A stretch of DNA of 64,000 nt from Nageia nagi (lineage: Eukaryota > Pinophyta). Below, one piece after another: positions 46,168 through 58,844 of the stretch. The stretch covers positions 150,908,001 through 150,972,000 of the forward strand of contig JBITNC010000001.1 of assembly GCA_050084985.1 (NCBI GenBank), written 5' to 3'. Position 1 is the first letter of the stretch. Every line of letters begins with the position of its first letter. The translations under genes and the position numbers were made by a program. The notes under the pieces are model-generated. The model was not told the origin of the DNA and searched no databases. It saw nothing but the letters and a program-made list of their open reading frames with translations.

Positions 46168-47256
46168 CTTGATTTTATTAGTACATTTTAGTAATTTTGC
46201 ATCATACCATGCGTTAATACATAGTATTATTATTATTATTTTAAAATTGTATAAATCATGATACATCAATTGACGTTAAGGGTACTATCAAACAAAACGT
46301 CATTTGTAGTGTCAAGTATAGCATCATATATTGAGTTATTCATTGATGCTATACATGACGTACAAAGCATCATGTATAATGTCAAAATTACAAAATGAGG
46401 ATTTGCATCTTGTCAAACAATTCATTTGTCTTCTCCACGCTTCCATATTTTGTATATATGTCCAATAGGGTACTCACAATCATAACATTCGATAAATTTT
46501 TTATTTTAAAGAGTCTTTGATGTATGTATAAACCCTTTTGGAAATCTCTTAGTTTAGTGCATGCTTTGAGGATGTTGGGAAAGGTGAATTCGTTTAGTTG
46601 GACTACTGCTAGTGTTTATTGCATTTGGTGAAATAATTTCAATGCTTGTTGAGGAAAGTTGTATCTTTGGTAACTTGAAATTATCATATTCCATGAGCAT
46701 ACAGTCAAAAACTTCATGGGCATCCACCAAACTTTGAGGGCCTCCTCTACCAAACTTCGTGGGTGGTTGAAGCATGAAATGCAAATTTTTCTTACCATAA
46801 AATGTATATACACACATTATTATCTACATTCTCTAAATTGTCTTTAGCTTATGCATACCTGTATCACTAAAAATGCAAACTTATATCCCTAAAAAATGCC
46901 CTTATAAAGGGTAAGCTCCTTCATTTACTCATCAATGGCATCATAGTTGCCATTAAAACCCCACCGTTGATCAAGGGAATGCATCGATGGTCGATAGTGA
47001 ATCATGCCATGATTCGTGCTTTTTTTCTATTCCATGTATCACTTAACGCATTGCTTGACACACTAAAATGCATCAAGTAATGAGTCAAGCAATGCATTAC
47101 CCAATGCATCAACTAATACATCAAAAAAATGGTTTTATCTAGATTACTGTAGACATGCGAAATTATGATGTATTTTGCATCATGGTATCAAAATACAATT
47201 TTATGATGCATGGTATGACACAAAATCACTAAAATGTAGTAGTATTTTATTTTTCC
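46168..47256. mobile_element. Foldback/TIR element carrying a PPR fragment
   Basis: Inverted arms of roughly 75-90 bp lie at about 46175-46265 and 47165-47245: GTACATTTTAGTAATTTTGC followed by ATCATACCATGC on the left pairs with GCATGGTATGACACAAAATC followed by ACTAAAATGTAGTAGT on the right. A 16-bp direct repeat ATTTTAATAATCCTTG flanks them (46152-46167 and 47257-47272). Inside are a second small inverted repeat (47044-47096, GCATTGCTTGACA against GTCAAGCAATGC) and a minus-strand PPR fragment. No transposase is present. It resembles a non-autonomous TIR element that captured host gene DNA, although a 16-bp target duplication would be unusually long. Confidence 0.65.
46400..46817 (-). pseudogene. 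PPR protein fragment within the foldback element
   Basis: Minus-strand frames give VCSWNMIISSYQRYNFPQQA followed by LKLFHQMQ, then LNEFTFPNILKACTKLRDFQ, KGLYIHQRLFKIKNLSNVMI and VSTLLDIYTKYGSVEKTNEL. This is the repeating WNxMIxxYxxxxxxxxALxLFxxMQ pattern of plant PLS-class PPR proteins, about 3.5 repeats long. A stop and shifts interrupt it. PPR proteins bind organelle RNA; this copy is a non-functional piece. Confidence 0.85.
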
Positions 47257-47279
47257 ATTTTAATAATCCTTGGAAAAGG

Positions 47280-50200
47280 AAGGAAATGACTCACTGAGGA
47301 AATAATAATGAAGTTGGTAGAAACTTTACACGAATCTCAAAACTTACAAGGTAATAGTTCAAACAACGAATAAAAATTAAAAAGAGAATTTAAACGATCA
47401 ATTTTATTACTTGTAATATATAAAATTTAAAAAAATTTAAATGATCAATTAAAATTTCTTAATTCAATATTTAATATGAATAACTTCTTAAACATCTAAC
47501 ATATTCATAAAAATCATCTTGAATTTTTTTTCTAGGTAACATATTCACAAAAACCACTTTCTTGAATTTTTTTTTTTCTTATATGGATATGATATGCATA
47601 ATAACAACTGCATATTGTATATTGCATATTTTATGTTGTCACAGTTAAGTACAATGTTGATTTTTATAAATCTTCTCATAAAAAGTGCACATTTTTATCA
47701 AAGCATTTTATTCTCTCTTTTGATAAAGCAATGCTTACTATCCTCTTTTTTGAAATCTTGTAGTTTTAAAAGATTCATTCTTTTTACAAAAGATATCATA
47801 CCTTACCGAAGACATGCCTCTTACAAAGGCCTTTCCTTGACTTTATTAGAACTTTTACCATCTCATGGTTTTATTGGAATCATTATCCATGATAAGTAAG
47901 CTTATTTTCAAGCTTTTGCCCTTACAAAGTTCATCACTTTGGTTTTATCAGGTTCTCCTCCTTACAAAAACCTTTTATTGATCTTACTGAAGTTAAGCAT
48001 GTATTGCTTCTTACAAAGATCATCTTGCGATTTTTCTATTCATCCTTATCCATGATAAAAAAAAATTATTTTCAAGCGTACTCTTTATAATCTTCCCTTA
48101 GACTTGAATGGAGAATGGAATAACCTAGACATGGAGAATGGAATACCCAACTTGGTATTTTGTTTATAGACTTTTTTGGAGTATAGTTGATACGTTCAGA
48201 ATATTGTTACAATATTGGTTCTAGGTGAAACTCTTTTGTTAACATCACATATGTACATGTAACATTAAGTGAGGATTTCCTTCCTAAGCCAAAATGATTA
48301 ATTATAGAGGGATTACCAAGATTCATAAGATAACCCTTTTCTTACTTGACATGCATCTATTTTGCATAAGATTTTCATGAAGTGTATCATATTTTCACCC
48401 TTCATCTGGTTTCAAGTTTAAGATGGTATGCATATGAATTATCATTTTATACCTATTTAGGATAATAAAATTTGTATATCTCATTTTCCTTACTTAAAAA
48501 TCACATGGGAGGCATGAACAATTTTTGCAATCATAATACATTGAATGATATATGTAGTTTTTTTTAGTTTTCTTAAGGAAGAGTGATACACTTTTATGTT
48601 TATGTGCACTACATATTGAATATAATATCATGTTTTTTACATTTACAAATTAATTGCTCTTTTGGTTTGATGCAGATTTATAGTATGAAAACATTGGCAT
48701 GATACACTATTTTGAATATCAAGTCCATCATTCATTGCAAAAAAGTTTACCATGTCATTTATAATGATTTATTTTTTGGAAAATACAAAATTTATGATAA
48801 TGTCATTTGTTGATGGTTGTTTTTTAGATTATGAAAAAATTGCAAGTTTGAAAGAATATCTCCATGGTAACAATATTATAATCCCAAGGGTACAAATTAT
48901 ATGCTTTATCAATTGATTGTTTTTCCAACCAAGCTTGTACAAAAATACTAGTTCTCTTGAAATGTAAAGAGATAATCATGTTTGTATGAAAAAATATCCA
49001 ATATTTTCCAACGGTAATGAATTCACAACAATACAACTCAAAATGTAGTATCATAATTTCTCTTTAACATAAACAAATATACATATAAGGGGTCTTTCTT
49101 TATAATATCATGTTTGTGTAGATTTTGATTTATCAATTTTATGAAGTGGATCATCACATTTATCCTTGTTTAGTAACATCACCAAAAAATATATAATCTA
49201 TCAAACTATATTAACGTCAAATATATACTTACAATTTTATGAAAAGTGGTTGTAGAAATATTATCATGTAACATTATACTCAATTATCCACAACAATAAT
49301 AATTTAACCAATCTATCAATGAGTGAAGATTTCATATAGTTTTGATAACTTTCAGAACATATAATGTTAAATAGTCTTAATGATCACACATATTCATGCA
49401 AGGCAAAACCTCTTTTAGTTATGATCAATTGATATTTTAGATGGCCATATTCAACTGTGAATTCTAAAAGTGCTTAAAATAAAAGTATATGTTATTAGTT
49501 CTATCCTTGGAAAGCTACTGATGGAACCTCCACTGAAGTTGTCCATATCCTTCAAGATGAACCTGTTCAACTAAAATATGACCTTAGTTAGGGTAAGTGC
49601 AAGAAGATGGGTTCATTTCATGGTAAAAAATGCGGACATTTTATTTTTATTTTTAGTTCAATTATGATTGATCTCAAGATTTGAAGCATTTAGAAATGGA
49701 ATTTGAAAAGGTCATTTTGGTAAAAATGTAGTGCTTCAAGTCTAGTTTTGAAATATGTAGTTTATTCCAATACTCATATGATATAAATTATATTTTGATA
49801 GGCATATATAAAAACCATTGTTTTAAATTTACTATTTGAGGATCATACCTTTAATTGTTGGGTCAACATAATTTGATCTAAATTAAAGTATTTTTTAAAA
49901 TCTTTTTGGGAAATGATAGTTAAGATATTGGAGAATGTTGAGAATTTTTTTTCAAAATTTTTTAATGAAAATTTTATTTTTTATTAACTCTAATTTCTTT
50001 TTTTAAAAGTTTTTTTGTTGGGTTAGCATAACTTGTCCTAAACTTATCATTTTGTAGAATTTTTTTTAATTTAGTAGAGAATTATGTGTAGAATTTTTTC
50101 ATATAATTATTTTTTCATAATTCCAAAAAAAAAGTTATTAAAAAATAAAACAAACTACTTTTTTAAGTTTATGGACAAGTTTGATTGAAAATTAATAAAA

Positions 50201-53200
50201 AATAGAAAATATAGTTTAATTGTAAAAAGAATTATATATTTGAAATCTAAACTCTCTCATATATAATGGGTAAAAAAGATTATCAAATACACACTGGAAG
50301 TTAGTTTTTTTCATTGCCATTGATAGGAACTTGTATGTGCATATCCAAGGCTGAGGATTAGCTCACCATTCTTCTCCCAAGTCAAAATACAAGGTAAACC
50401 TTGAGGGAAGTAGATTTGAAATTTGGAATGGGATTCCATTATAAAACAAGATCCTCATAGGAATGAGATATCATTATATACTAGGATTTCATTATTTAAA
50501 GTACAATAAATTCATGTGAAAAGGAATGGGATCTCATTTTACGTGAATTTATAGTTTTTAGAGGATTCTGTTTTATCCCATTTTGCTCAAGTTCTTGAAC
50601 CATAAATCAGGATCCCATTTTCATTTTGTCTCAAGAACCCAAAATAAAATGGGATCCCATTCTATTCAAAAAATTTCTAACTCCTTCCATGTCCACTTTT
50701 AGTGGACTCAACTTCTTGCATGCACCCGACAAACAAATCTCATATTAAAGTAGAAATATGACATGATAAAGAACTTCACAAAGAAAAGGAAAATTCAATC
50801 TAATTGTTGGGCTTAAGGGTTGAGTAAGAGCTTATCCATGATCACCCATTTTTTTCCCAACCAACAGGGAAGATGCAGGGCAATCATCATTTACCCACAA
50901 GAGTTTTGGGAACTAATTCCATAACACTCATGTCTACTTCCTAGTCTACATGATTCAACCATAGGTCTTAGTCGATCTATTTGAAATAATATGCATAATC
51001 ATTACCTTTGAACTAGATCTAATTTCCCCATCCTATACATGTAATAATTATATCTATATGATCATTACTCCATAATTCAACACATTCATGAATGCAACAT
51101 AATCAATCTTTAACAAGTATTAGTATAAATTGCTATAAGGATGGGTTTATGAAGAGGTTGAACATTTATGCAATATGCTTTGATATGATTCCAATTATAC
51201 ATTAATAATAAACTTACTAAACACATCATTCTTTCATTTTATTCTTGTATAGTAATATTTGCTACTTGAAATACCTCTAGCCTATAACTCATCATTTCAA
51301 CTAGTTCTTGCTAGCATAAAATTGAGATAGAAAGATCATTTCTAATCATTTTAATTAGTACATTGATTAATTTTAGTAAGAGTGTCCATAATTTTCACAA
51401 GTTATTGATAATTTTTACATGTCGTAGGTTTTAGAAACAAATTCATCCTCATATAATGCTTACAAAAACTTAATTTATGGGAGTAATATTTATTGATCAT
51501 CACCACAAATACCTTTCAAAAAAATGTGTGTAAGGCTTAAATAGAATATGAAATCCTCATTAGCCTATTTAAAATAATACATGTTGAGCAGAAATCCTAC
51601 AATATTTTTAAAGAGGAGAATCTAAGAAGCATTCCCTTGTAGGTTTTATTAAATCACCATTGAAATTTTGTTTCCAATACTTCGAAAATAGATTCGAAAA
51701 ACTATGTTGAATAGTTTCAAAACTCTAGCCTTTAATACTTAAGATCATATTAATGAATTTTTCATACAAGTGAAAATCAATTAATATAAAGTATATCATA
51801 AAATATTTACAAATACAATACCCTCATAGATATTTGTGCATTTTACAATATAATAACAATAATAACCCTATTTTTTTTCAAAAAATAAGGTCTAAAAATT
51901 CACTCTTTCTTACTATTTGATTTTTTATCAATACCCATAAGATAATTGCTAGCTCAAAATGAAAACCTTATGTATAATATGTATTTTATGAACTTATGCT
52001 TACATACATGATCAAATTTGACAATAATGATATATGTCAAACATATTTCAACCCTACCATATTTATGGAATCAAATAACATAAATTTCAATCAAAGTAAT
52101 TGGGATTACAACCCTTAAATACTAAATTTCATATCATTTATACTATTTTCTAGGAGAGGATAAAGATGAGCTACTTGGATCCTTGTTGCAATGGTGAAAT
52201 CAAATGACCAGGGTCTATTTCTAGCTACCCTAAGATGTCCTCCCATTTGTTCATGTTCTAAATCTAGGAAAATCCTAATTTATAGATTTTTGATCCACAT
52301 AGATTGAAAACACCCTCTAAAACACAAGATCAAGTTCATTTAATATGTGTTGGTGAATAATAATTACATGTGACCCTTTGAGATTTATTCTATAGGTGAA
52401 AAGGCCATAAAAAATCATAACATTTTTAGTGATCCAACATGGCATGACAAACACAAGCCCCTATGACTTTATGCTTTAGATACACTAGTCTAATTTAGGC
52501 ATGTTTACACCCATGAACAATAAAAACCATTATCTAATTCTATAATTTCCTCATTAAATGCCTTCATTTTCTCCCCAAAATTAGATTGAAACAAATTTGG
52601 CATCCATCAAACAAGATTCAAGCTCATCAAGATCCTACAATGAAGATAAGGTCATTTCCATGGTATGGTGGTGATGTGAGATCAAATGATCCAATGATGA
52701 TGCTACCACCAACAAAAAACCCACTATGGATGCCTAATACACTATACCTTTAATGGATTCTTAGAATCAACAGTGGGGATGGGATATCTACCATCCCATG
52801 GTGGAGATGAAACCACAACCCAACTACTAGGACTTATCATTATAATCCTTTCCTTCCCCTCTTTGCTTACGACATTAGCTAAAGATTTTTATTATATTTT
52901 TGACACTAACATATTCAAGGATAGATCTTAGTATCCATAGGATTAGGTTGGGCTTTAGATTAGCTTAGTGCTTAATAATGCTTAGGTTTGTATACTAATT
53001 AGTACTTAGCACTAAGTTAGTTTAGTGTTTAATGATTTAGGTTTAATACTTAGGCTAGAGATTAGGATTTGGGATTAGTTTTAGAATTTAGGTAAGATAG
53101 TTTTAGAATTTAAAATTAATAGATATTTAAATTTAGGTAGTCTCATCCTTATAAAATCTTAGGTTTAAGATTTATCTTCCAAGCTAAGAATACTAATGAA

Positions 53201-53900
53201 TCAATTTTTTTTTATAGGTCTATTGCTCATTATAAATATGAAATTCTCACCACCTAATACTTTATTACATAAATATATAAATGTAATATTATTAAACACT
53301 ATGGATGTAATCTTATCAATGCAAAGGTATTATGTTTTTCAATGTAGTTTTATCCATGATTTTTAATGCTACTTAGCAAAATGGTAATGGGATCATATTC
53401 CAATATCCTAGGGTTAGAATGTAGTTGGTTAAAGAATGATTGGACTCCATGCAATGTTCATAGTACTTTATATAACTATTAATAATTTGAATACAACAAC
53501 CTTCCTCCTATAGGTGGGCTTCCTTATATTAATGCTATAATGAAATGCAAATATGAAACTTTCAAATCTAAAATGCATCATGAACTATACTAAGAAATGT
53601 ATGATTAAAATGCACATAATGGGTCAAATACAAGTATAATATCCTCTTGCCAATCAATGTGCAATCCTCACATAATAATGAAATGACACAATCCTCATCA
53701 TCCTAAAGGCATGAATGCTCCAACAATACCTCATAATAACAATAAAAAGACATCAACAAGATCAATATCATGTAACATAATATCAAGTAAACATCTAACA
53801 TAAGCCAAAAAATATATCACAAAGTATTCCATCTATAAAGCAAATCTATATCACAATATCCAACAAGCATGAAATTGCAGTGTTTTATTATGCATCAAGA
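47280..53900. other. AT-rich sequence without recognisable genes
   Basis: About 6.6 kb with stops in all frames every few dozen codons. It holds a candidate MITE at 50416-50678. The part left of 53923 should be the chromovirus 3' LTR, but its left end could not be defined. Confidence 0.5.
50416..50678. repeat. Candidate MITE with inverted ends
   Basis: The left end GAAATTTGGAATGGGATTCC and the right end, read in reverse complement (GAAATTTTTTGAATAGAATG then GGATCCCATTTTA), are imperfect inverted repeats. Internal GGGATC/GATCCC motifs repeat the pattern. Length is about 260 bp, no coding capacity, target duplication not clear. Confidence 0.45.
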
Positions 53901-53964
53901 CTGCAATCTTTTGGGCTGTGACATACTCCCCCACTAAGACCAAACACAATCTTGTGTCTTTCTG

Positions 53965-54160
53965 TAACAATTTTTTTTAATTAAACACATAAGGAAATTT
54001 TTCTTTCATGAGTTTTAAATCCTTCCAAGTGGATTTCTTATCATAATATATATCCCATTAAACCTTGCATTGCTCAATATTTCTTTTACGAAGCCTTTTT
54101 CTATGAGTTTCTAGAACTCAAATTGTTTTAACTTTTATTTTCATGGAATTCATCATCTGC
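53965..54160 (-). pseudogene. Chromodomain remnant
   Basis: The frame reads VLETHRKRLRKRNIEQCKV, stop, WDIYYDKKSTWKDLKLMKEK. This fits the integrase-linked chromodomain pattern (xxILxxRxxxLRxxxIxxxLVQWxxxxxxxATWE). The stop replaces the usual Gln before Trp. Confidence 0.7.
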
Positions 54161-54337
54161 AAGTTATTCACATCCTAAAATGAGAAGGATCAACAACATA
54201 TTTCTTAAGAAATGAAATATAAAAAATATTATGGATTTTGAACAAATTGGGTGGTAGTTCAAGCTTTAATGGAATAGGACTAATTTTGTTTAAGATTTTG
54301 AAGGGTCATGCAAATCTTGTAGCCAATTTAGATGTCT

Positions 54338-55196
54338 TTATGGAGCTATTTCTAAGACCAACATGTAAACATACCATGCCACCAATATTGAACACTCTTG
54401 GAGTTCATTTTTGTCCATATAACTCTTTTGATGATAAATATATTCTTTCATCCTTTCTTTGATCTCACTTAGAGTTTCTATTTTTGCAAGTAATTCAAGT
54501 ACTATTGTGGTTCTATCTTCTAAATTATCCCATGAAATAGGGTTTTTAAATTTTGTACCATACAAGGCTTCAAATGGTGCCATTCCTAGAGATTAATGAT
54601 AATCGTCATTATATGCAAATTCTATCACCTTCCCATTTTGTTGGATGATCCATAAAAAATGCTCTCAACAAGATCTTGATTCCCTCTTTTTGTTTATCCA
54701 TGAGTTTAGGGAAGATAGGAATAACAAAAGTTCAATCTAGTCCCTACTGCTCCATTCAATGATTTCCAAAATTTATATGTAAATTTACTATCCCTATATG
54801 AAATAATAACTTGAGAAATAGCTTGAAAATCGCTTTTACATATTTATTAGCGGTATTAAATGCATCATAAATTGTGTTTATAGGCATGCAATGTGAAACT
54901 TTTGTAAGTTTGTTAACAATAAAAAATATTGCATCATAATGGTATGTGAGTTTTGGTAAATTGAAAATGAAATCCATGCTTACTACGTACCAATTTTGAC
55001 TAGGTATATCATGAAGATAAAGCCATCCAACATGGTATATATTCTCATCATTAATGTTTTGGCACTCCCCAGATTTCATAACATACTCCATAATGTCTCT
55101 TTTCATTCTAGGCCAAAAATATTTGTATTTTAAGTTCTCTCTCATCTTATTGCTTCCTGCATGAGCTAAATAAGGAGTATGATGAGCTTCATACAT
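54338..55196 (-). pseudogene. pol: Chromovirus integrase
   Basis: The zinc-binding region reads HHTPYLAHAGSNKMRENLKY and FWPRMKRDIMEYVMKSGECQ. The catalytic core reads VSMDFIFNLPKLTYHYDAIF (first Asp) and FFIVNKLTKVSHCMP. The second part gives MAPFEALYGTKFKNPISWDN, the conserved region after the DDE core. The central portion with the other acidic residues is frame-broken. Confidence 0.85.
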
Positions 55197-56165
55197 AACT
55201 ATCTTTTAAATATTTTCACCCTTAGGAATAATTATTCTACTTCTAAAGTAAAAAAAATGTTATTTATGGTGAATTATTTTACATCTATGTTGTTTTTGAT
55301 ATTTTATTTTTGTATTTAACAAAATCTATCTTTATATTGGTAAATCCTGATTCTTTGAAGCAAATTGTTAAATGAATAAGAGATAACAACTAGATGTTTT
55401 CTTCTATTTAGAGCATTAGCTACCTTTTTTTCCTTCACTTTGACATAGTTAATCTCAACATCATATTCAGATAGAAATTTCATCCACCTTCTTTACCTAA
55501 CATTCAATTATGATTGAGTAAATAGATATTGCAAACTTTGGAGGTTTGAATTAAGTTGCAAGGGTTCTCCTAATAGATAATGCCTTCATATTTTCAAAGA
55601 ATGAACAATGGTGACATATTCTAGGTCATGAGTAGCATAGTGTTTCATGATTTTTCAATTTCATGGACATACATACTATCTTAACATTATAATGCATTAG
55701 AAAACCCCTTATACCTTTAAGACATGCATTACTGTAAACTTAAAAATCCTTATTAGAATCAAATGATTGCAAGATAGGTGAAATGGTAATCCTTTTCTTA
55801 AGTAGTTCAAAGGTCATCTCACATTTTTTAGATCAGTTGAAGGCCTTACCTTTACATTGCAGCTAAGTGATTAGGTAAGATACTTTGGAGAATTTTTTAA
55901 CAAACCTCCTATAATAACTGGAAAGTCCCATAAATTTCCTAATTTCATACATATTTGATGGCCTCTATATTCTTAAGATCAATTAGTAAACCTTCAATTA
56001 AGTTGATATGAATTAGATAATAGAATTTAGGCATGTAAAATTCACATTCAAATTTTTCCATATAGTACACTAAGGGTTCACAAGACCAAAAACATGCTTG
56101 GAAGGTAGGCAATTTGAGGCAATTTTGGTGTGGCAATTTTTAAATACCTCATTTTTGGTTTTTAA

Positions 56166-56654
56166 TGTTAGAATTTGTAATGAAGTATTGTGAATATCTA
56201 AACTCCTTGTAAATTCAATTAATCACTTAAAGGATATTTAGATACCTTAAGGGATTAATTGAATTCTTTATTATGTAAACTTTGACCTTACCAAGTGGTT
56301 AGTTGGTAGGTTAAAGTTAGGTAATGTATTTATTGGAACCCTAACCTTACCCTTAGGTTAAAGGGAGGTTAGGGAGGTGCTCTCATGCTATAAATAGAGG
56401 GCCTCTCCTCTTGTAATATAACTTAGTTTTTGAGTAAGATTACTCTACTAGTTTGTGTAAGAGAGAAAGGAATTGTTGTAAGAGGGTGCATAGTTTGAGA
56501 ATTGAGATCTATTAGTGGATGTATTCCCAAGGAGGGAGGAACCATTTATATTGGTGTTATCTTGTGTGAATGGTGTTATTAGCTTGTAGATGTTGAATGA
56601 TTATGTTTCCTATAGTCTTGGACCTTGAGGATTAGTGTAGATCTAATTCCTTCA
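56166..56654 (+). repeat. Ty1/copia LTR (5' LTR)
   Basis: The 489-bp segment starts TGTTAGAATTTG and ends AATTCCTTCA. It has a TATA box GCTATAAATAGAGGG at about 56388 and is directly followed by a tRNA-Met-type primer-binding site. The matching 3' LTR was not found in the window, so the element is truncated or rearranged. It adjoins the 5' side of the broken chromovirus. Confidence 0.85.
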
Positions 56655-56672
56655 ATTGGTATCAGAGCCACG
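56655..56672 (+). promoter_or_regulatory. Primer-binding site, initiator tRNA-Met type
   Basis: ATTGGTATCAGAGCCACG follows the LTR end. TGGTATCAGAGC is the standard copia primer-binding site complementary to the initiator methionine tRNA 3' end. Confidence 0.9.
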
Positions 56673-57000
56673 TTTGGAAGCTCCTTCAACATTCTTTGAA
56701 ACTTCATCATCTTTGGAGGTTTACTCTTCTTGTTTGAGGTAAAACAATTTAGAGGTGTAACCCCCTATTTTTTTTGATAATTCATTTTGATACTAACATT
56801 CTTTTATGATTATGTTAGTTCAACTCCTAGCAAACATTGCCTCAATAACATAATATATTATTGCTCATTTTGTTTGTTCTACTAACAATCTTTTATGTTA
56901 AGTGATTGGGCAATAATACATTATGCAAAATTTGCAATTTGTATACTAACATTTTTTTTGATTAGTTGCAATATTACTATTGTTTTCTTTTACATACCTT

Positions 57001-57183
57001 TTATTCTTTTGGTATTAAGAGGTATTTATATGTAAAAGGAGGGAAGTTTTTTTCAAAAAATATTTTTTGAAAGTTGAGAATAGCCTTGTTAATGAAAACC
57101 ATAGCCATTAAAGCAACCCCATACGACACAGCCATAACCAAGCCGAAGAGTGGAATTGGTTTGGGATCAACAAAGGAAGCCAT
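57001..57183 (-). pseudogene. Short hydrophobic ORF, possible first-exon fragment of a membrane protein
   Basis: The frame begins MASFVDPKPIPLFGLVMAVS and continues YGVALMAMVFINKAILNFQ, one clear TM helix. The last part vaguely recalls the first helix of nucleotide-sugar transporters (SYG..SMAMVFINKA), but 60 codons are too few to claim it, and no donor site follows. It sits in a small GC-richer island (57080-57400) downstream of the copia primer-binding site. Confidence 0.25.
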
Positions 57184-57599
57184 GGTAGTGGCCGGTGCAA
57201 TGATGGGAGCTCATTTTGACAGAGCGATGATGCTATTGGAGTTACGTGTAGATCCATCATCAGGGTGCTCATTCGACTCCAAAAGTAGCCATGCCTAGAA
57301 GGGGAAGGCAAAGGTGGTAGCAGCTTCTGCCATGAATATTGGAGTGGAGTTAGCTCCAGCTCCAGGGAGTGGTGTGGATGCCACCACTTATAACACTCAT
57401 GTTATTCCCAGCAACATAGAGATTAGTGTGTATTTGATTTGCAACAAGCACATACACAAGTGCACTGCCAGCCAACATGGAGTCCCCAGCCATGAGCCCC
57501 TAAATGCATAAAAGCTTTGCCCACATTTGATAAACAACTTGTGCACTATTTTGGTGCACAAAAGCTCTGCCCATGTCACTTATTCCACAAAGACCACTA

Positions 57600-58844
57600 G
57601 ATGATATTTCGCTCGACATATTAAATAGGCCCTTGATAATAACATGTCTGAGGTTGTAATATTTAAAATTTAAGTTAAGTTAGAGGCTAAAAATTCAGAG
57701 AGAAATAGATGTTGGAGGGATTTGATCTTTGTTTTTCTTTCCAAGGTCGTCAGTAATGTTCGAAAAATGGAACCCAAGGAGTTGGCTTCATGGAAAATCA
57801 TAGACATATGCAGATATTTCTATGGTGTCAGACAATTTGCATTTGCTATCTACCTTTCAAAGACTCGTCAGAACCTACAAATTTGTCATACAAAAGCATG
57901 AAGGCAGATGATATCAAGCATCTTGTCAAACAATTTGTGCATCGAATCTCTGTGCCTTCTCCATTCTTCCTCGCCAGCTGCACCTTCTCCCTCCTCCCTC
58001 ATCATCTACTCTTCTCCTACACAACCCTCTTCTCCTCCATCTCCATCTTCTCCTTGACATTGCCCTCCTTGTCTTAGAATAAAGTTGGAGGTTTCTTTTT
58101 TTCTTTGTGCATTTAATTTTTTGTTGACTACTTGCATGCACATGCAAAGCAACATTTACTCCTTCTTGGTAAGGGAAGGGTAGCCATCATTTTTTTACCT
58201 AAAAGCATTTATTTTTTTTGACTTGGAGTGCTTGAGGTAAAAGGAGCATTAACTATGCATAGGTCTCCTTTCTTTTTCATTAATACTTGCAAGAAGCAAA
58301 CGTATACTTTTTGGTAGGCATTTAATAATTTTTGCTTGCTTACAAGTCATTTGTTCCTATTAAATGCACTTAGAAGTACTTATACTCCAACTTTAAGCAT
58401 TGTCATGATGACTATAATACTTTAAAGTAAGTAGATACATCATTACTCTTCAATGCTATCCAATTTTTTAGAAAAATGTGTAAAATAAAGTTAATTCTTT
58501 AGGAGTATATTTTTTATTTTGGCTTAAATAATTTTAAGTTTGGCAATTTACTTAGGTAAAATGATAAATATTAGTGTAACATTAACACTTTAAGGGATTT
58601 TTTTTACCTAAGTAATGGAAACCTATGTTATTTTTTAAGTAAATAAAGGAAATTTTTTACTTAAAATATAAATGCATACTTAAAAGATAATTTTAGCATA
58701 CAAGTTTTAGGGATAAAACTTTAAGTAAAAAAAAAGGGGGGAAATTTGTATAGTTTTTTACTTAAAACTTTATCTAGATCTTGCATGCTAAATTTGTAAT
58801 GCATGCCTCTTAATCTTGTGTAGGAATACAACATGCTTAGTACT
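57600..58844. other. AT-rich spacer with a small foldback
   Basis: No coding domain. A pyrimidine-rich block (57955-58080) produces spurious Arg-rich ORFs on the minus strand. An imperfect inverted repeat (58691-58736 against 58752-58794, TTTTAGCATACAAG... against ...CTTGCATGCTAAA) lies 50 bp from the next LTR. Confidence 0.45.

Larger units (their letters stand above)
53924..56160 (-). mobile_element. Decayed chromovirus (Ty3/gypsy) with integrase and chromodomain
   Basis: Minus-strand order is RT end/RNase H (about 56000-55400: GYYRRFVKKFSK, then the RNase H core in pieces), integrase (55196-54756 and 54583-54338), chromodomain (about 54130-53970) and polypurine tract AGTGGGGGAGTA (53924-53936). 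The 3' LTR begins TGTCACAGCCC at 53923 and runs left. A C-terminal chromodomain marks the chromovirus clade. Stops and shifts are frequent and the 5' part is lost, ending near the copia LTR at 56166. Confidence 0.8.

Noticed and set aside
57001-57183. Possible nucleotide-sugar transporter first exon
   Set aside because: Resemblance is limited to about 12 residues of one hydrophobic helix and no donor site follows; kept only as an unassigned fragment.
57926-58147. Arg-rich ORF with RRRWRWRRRG-like composition
   Set aside because: It is the complement of a CT-rich block (57955-58080). Low complexity, no homology.
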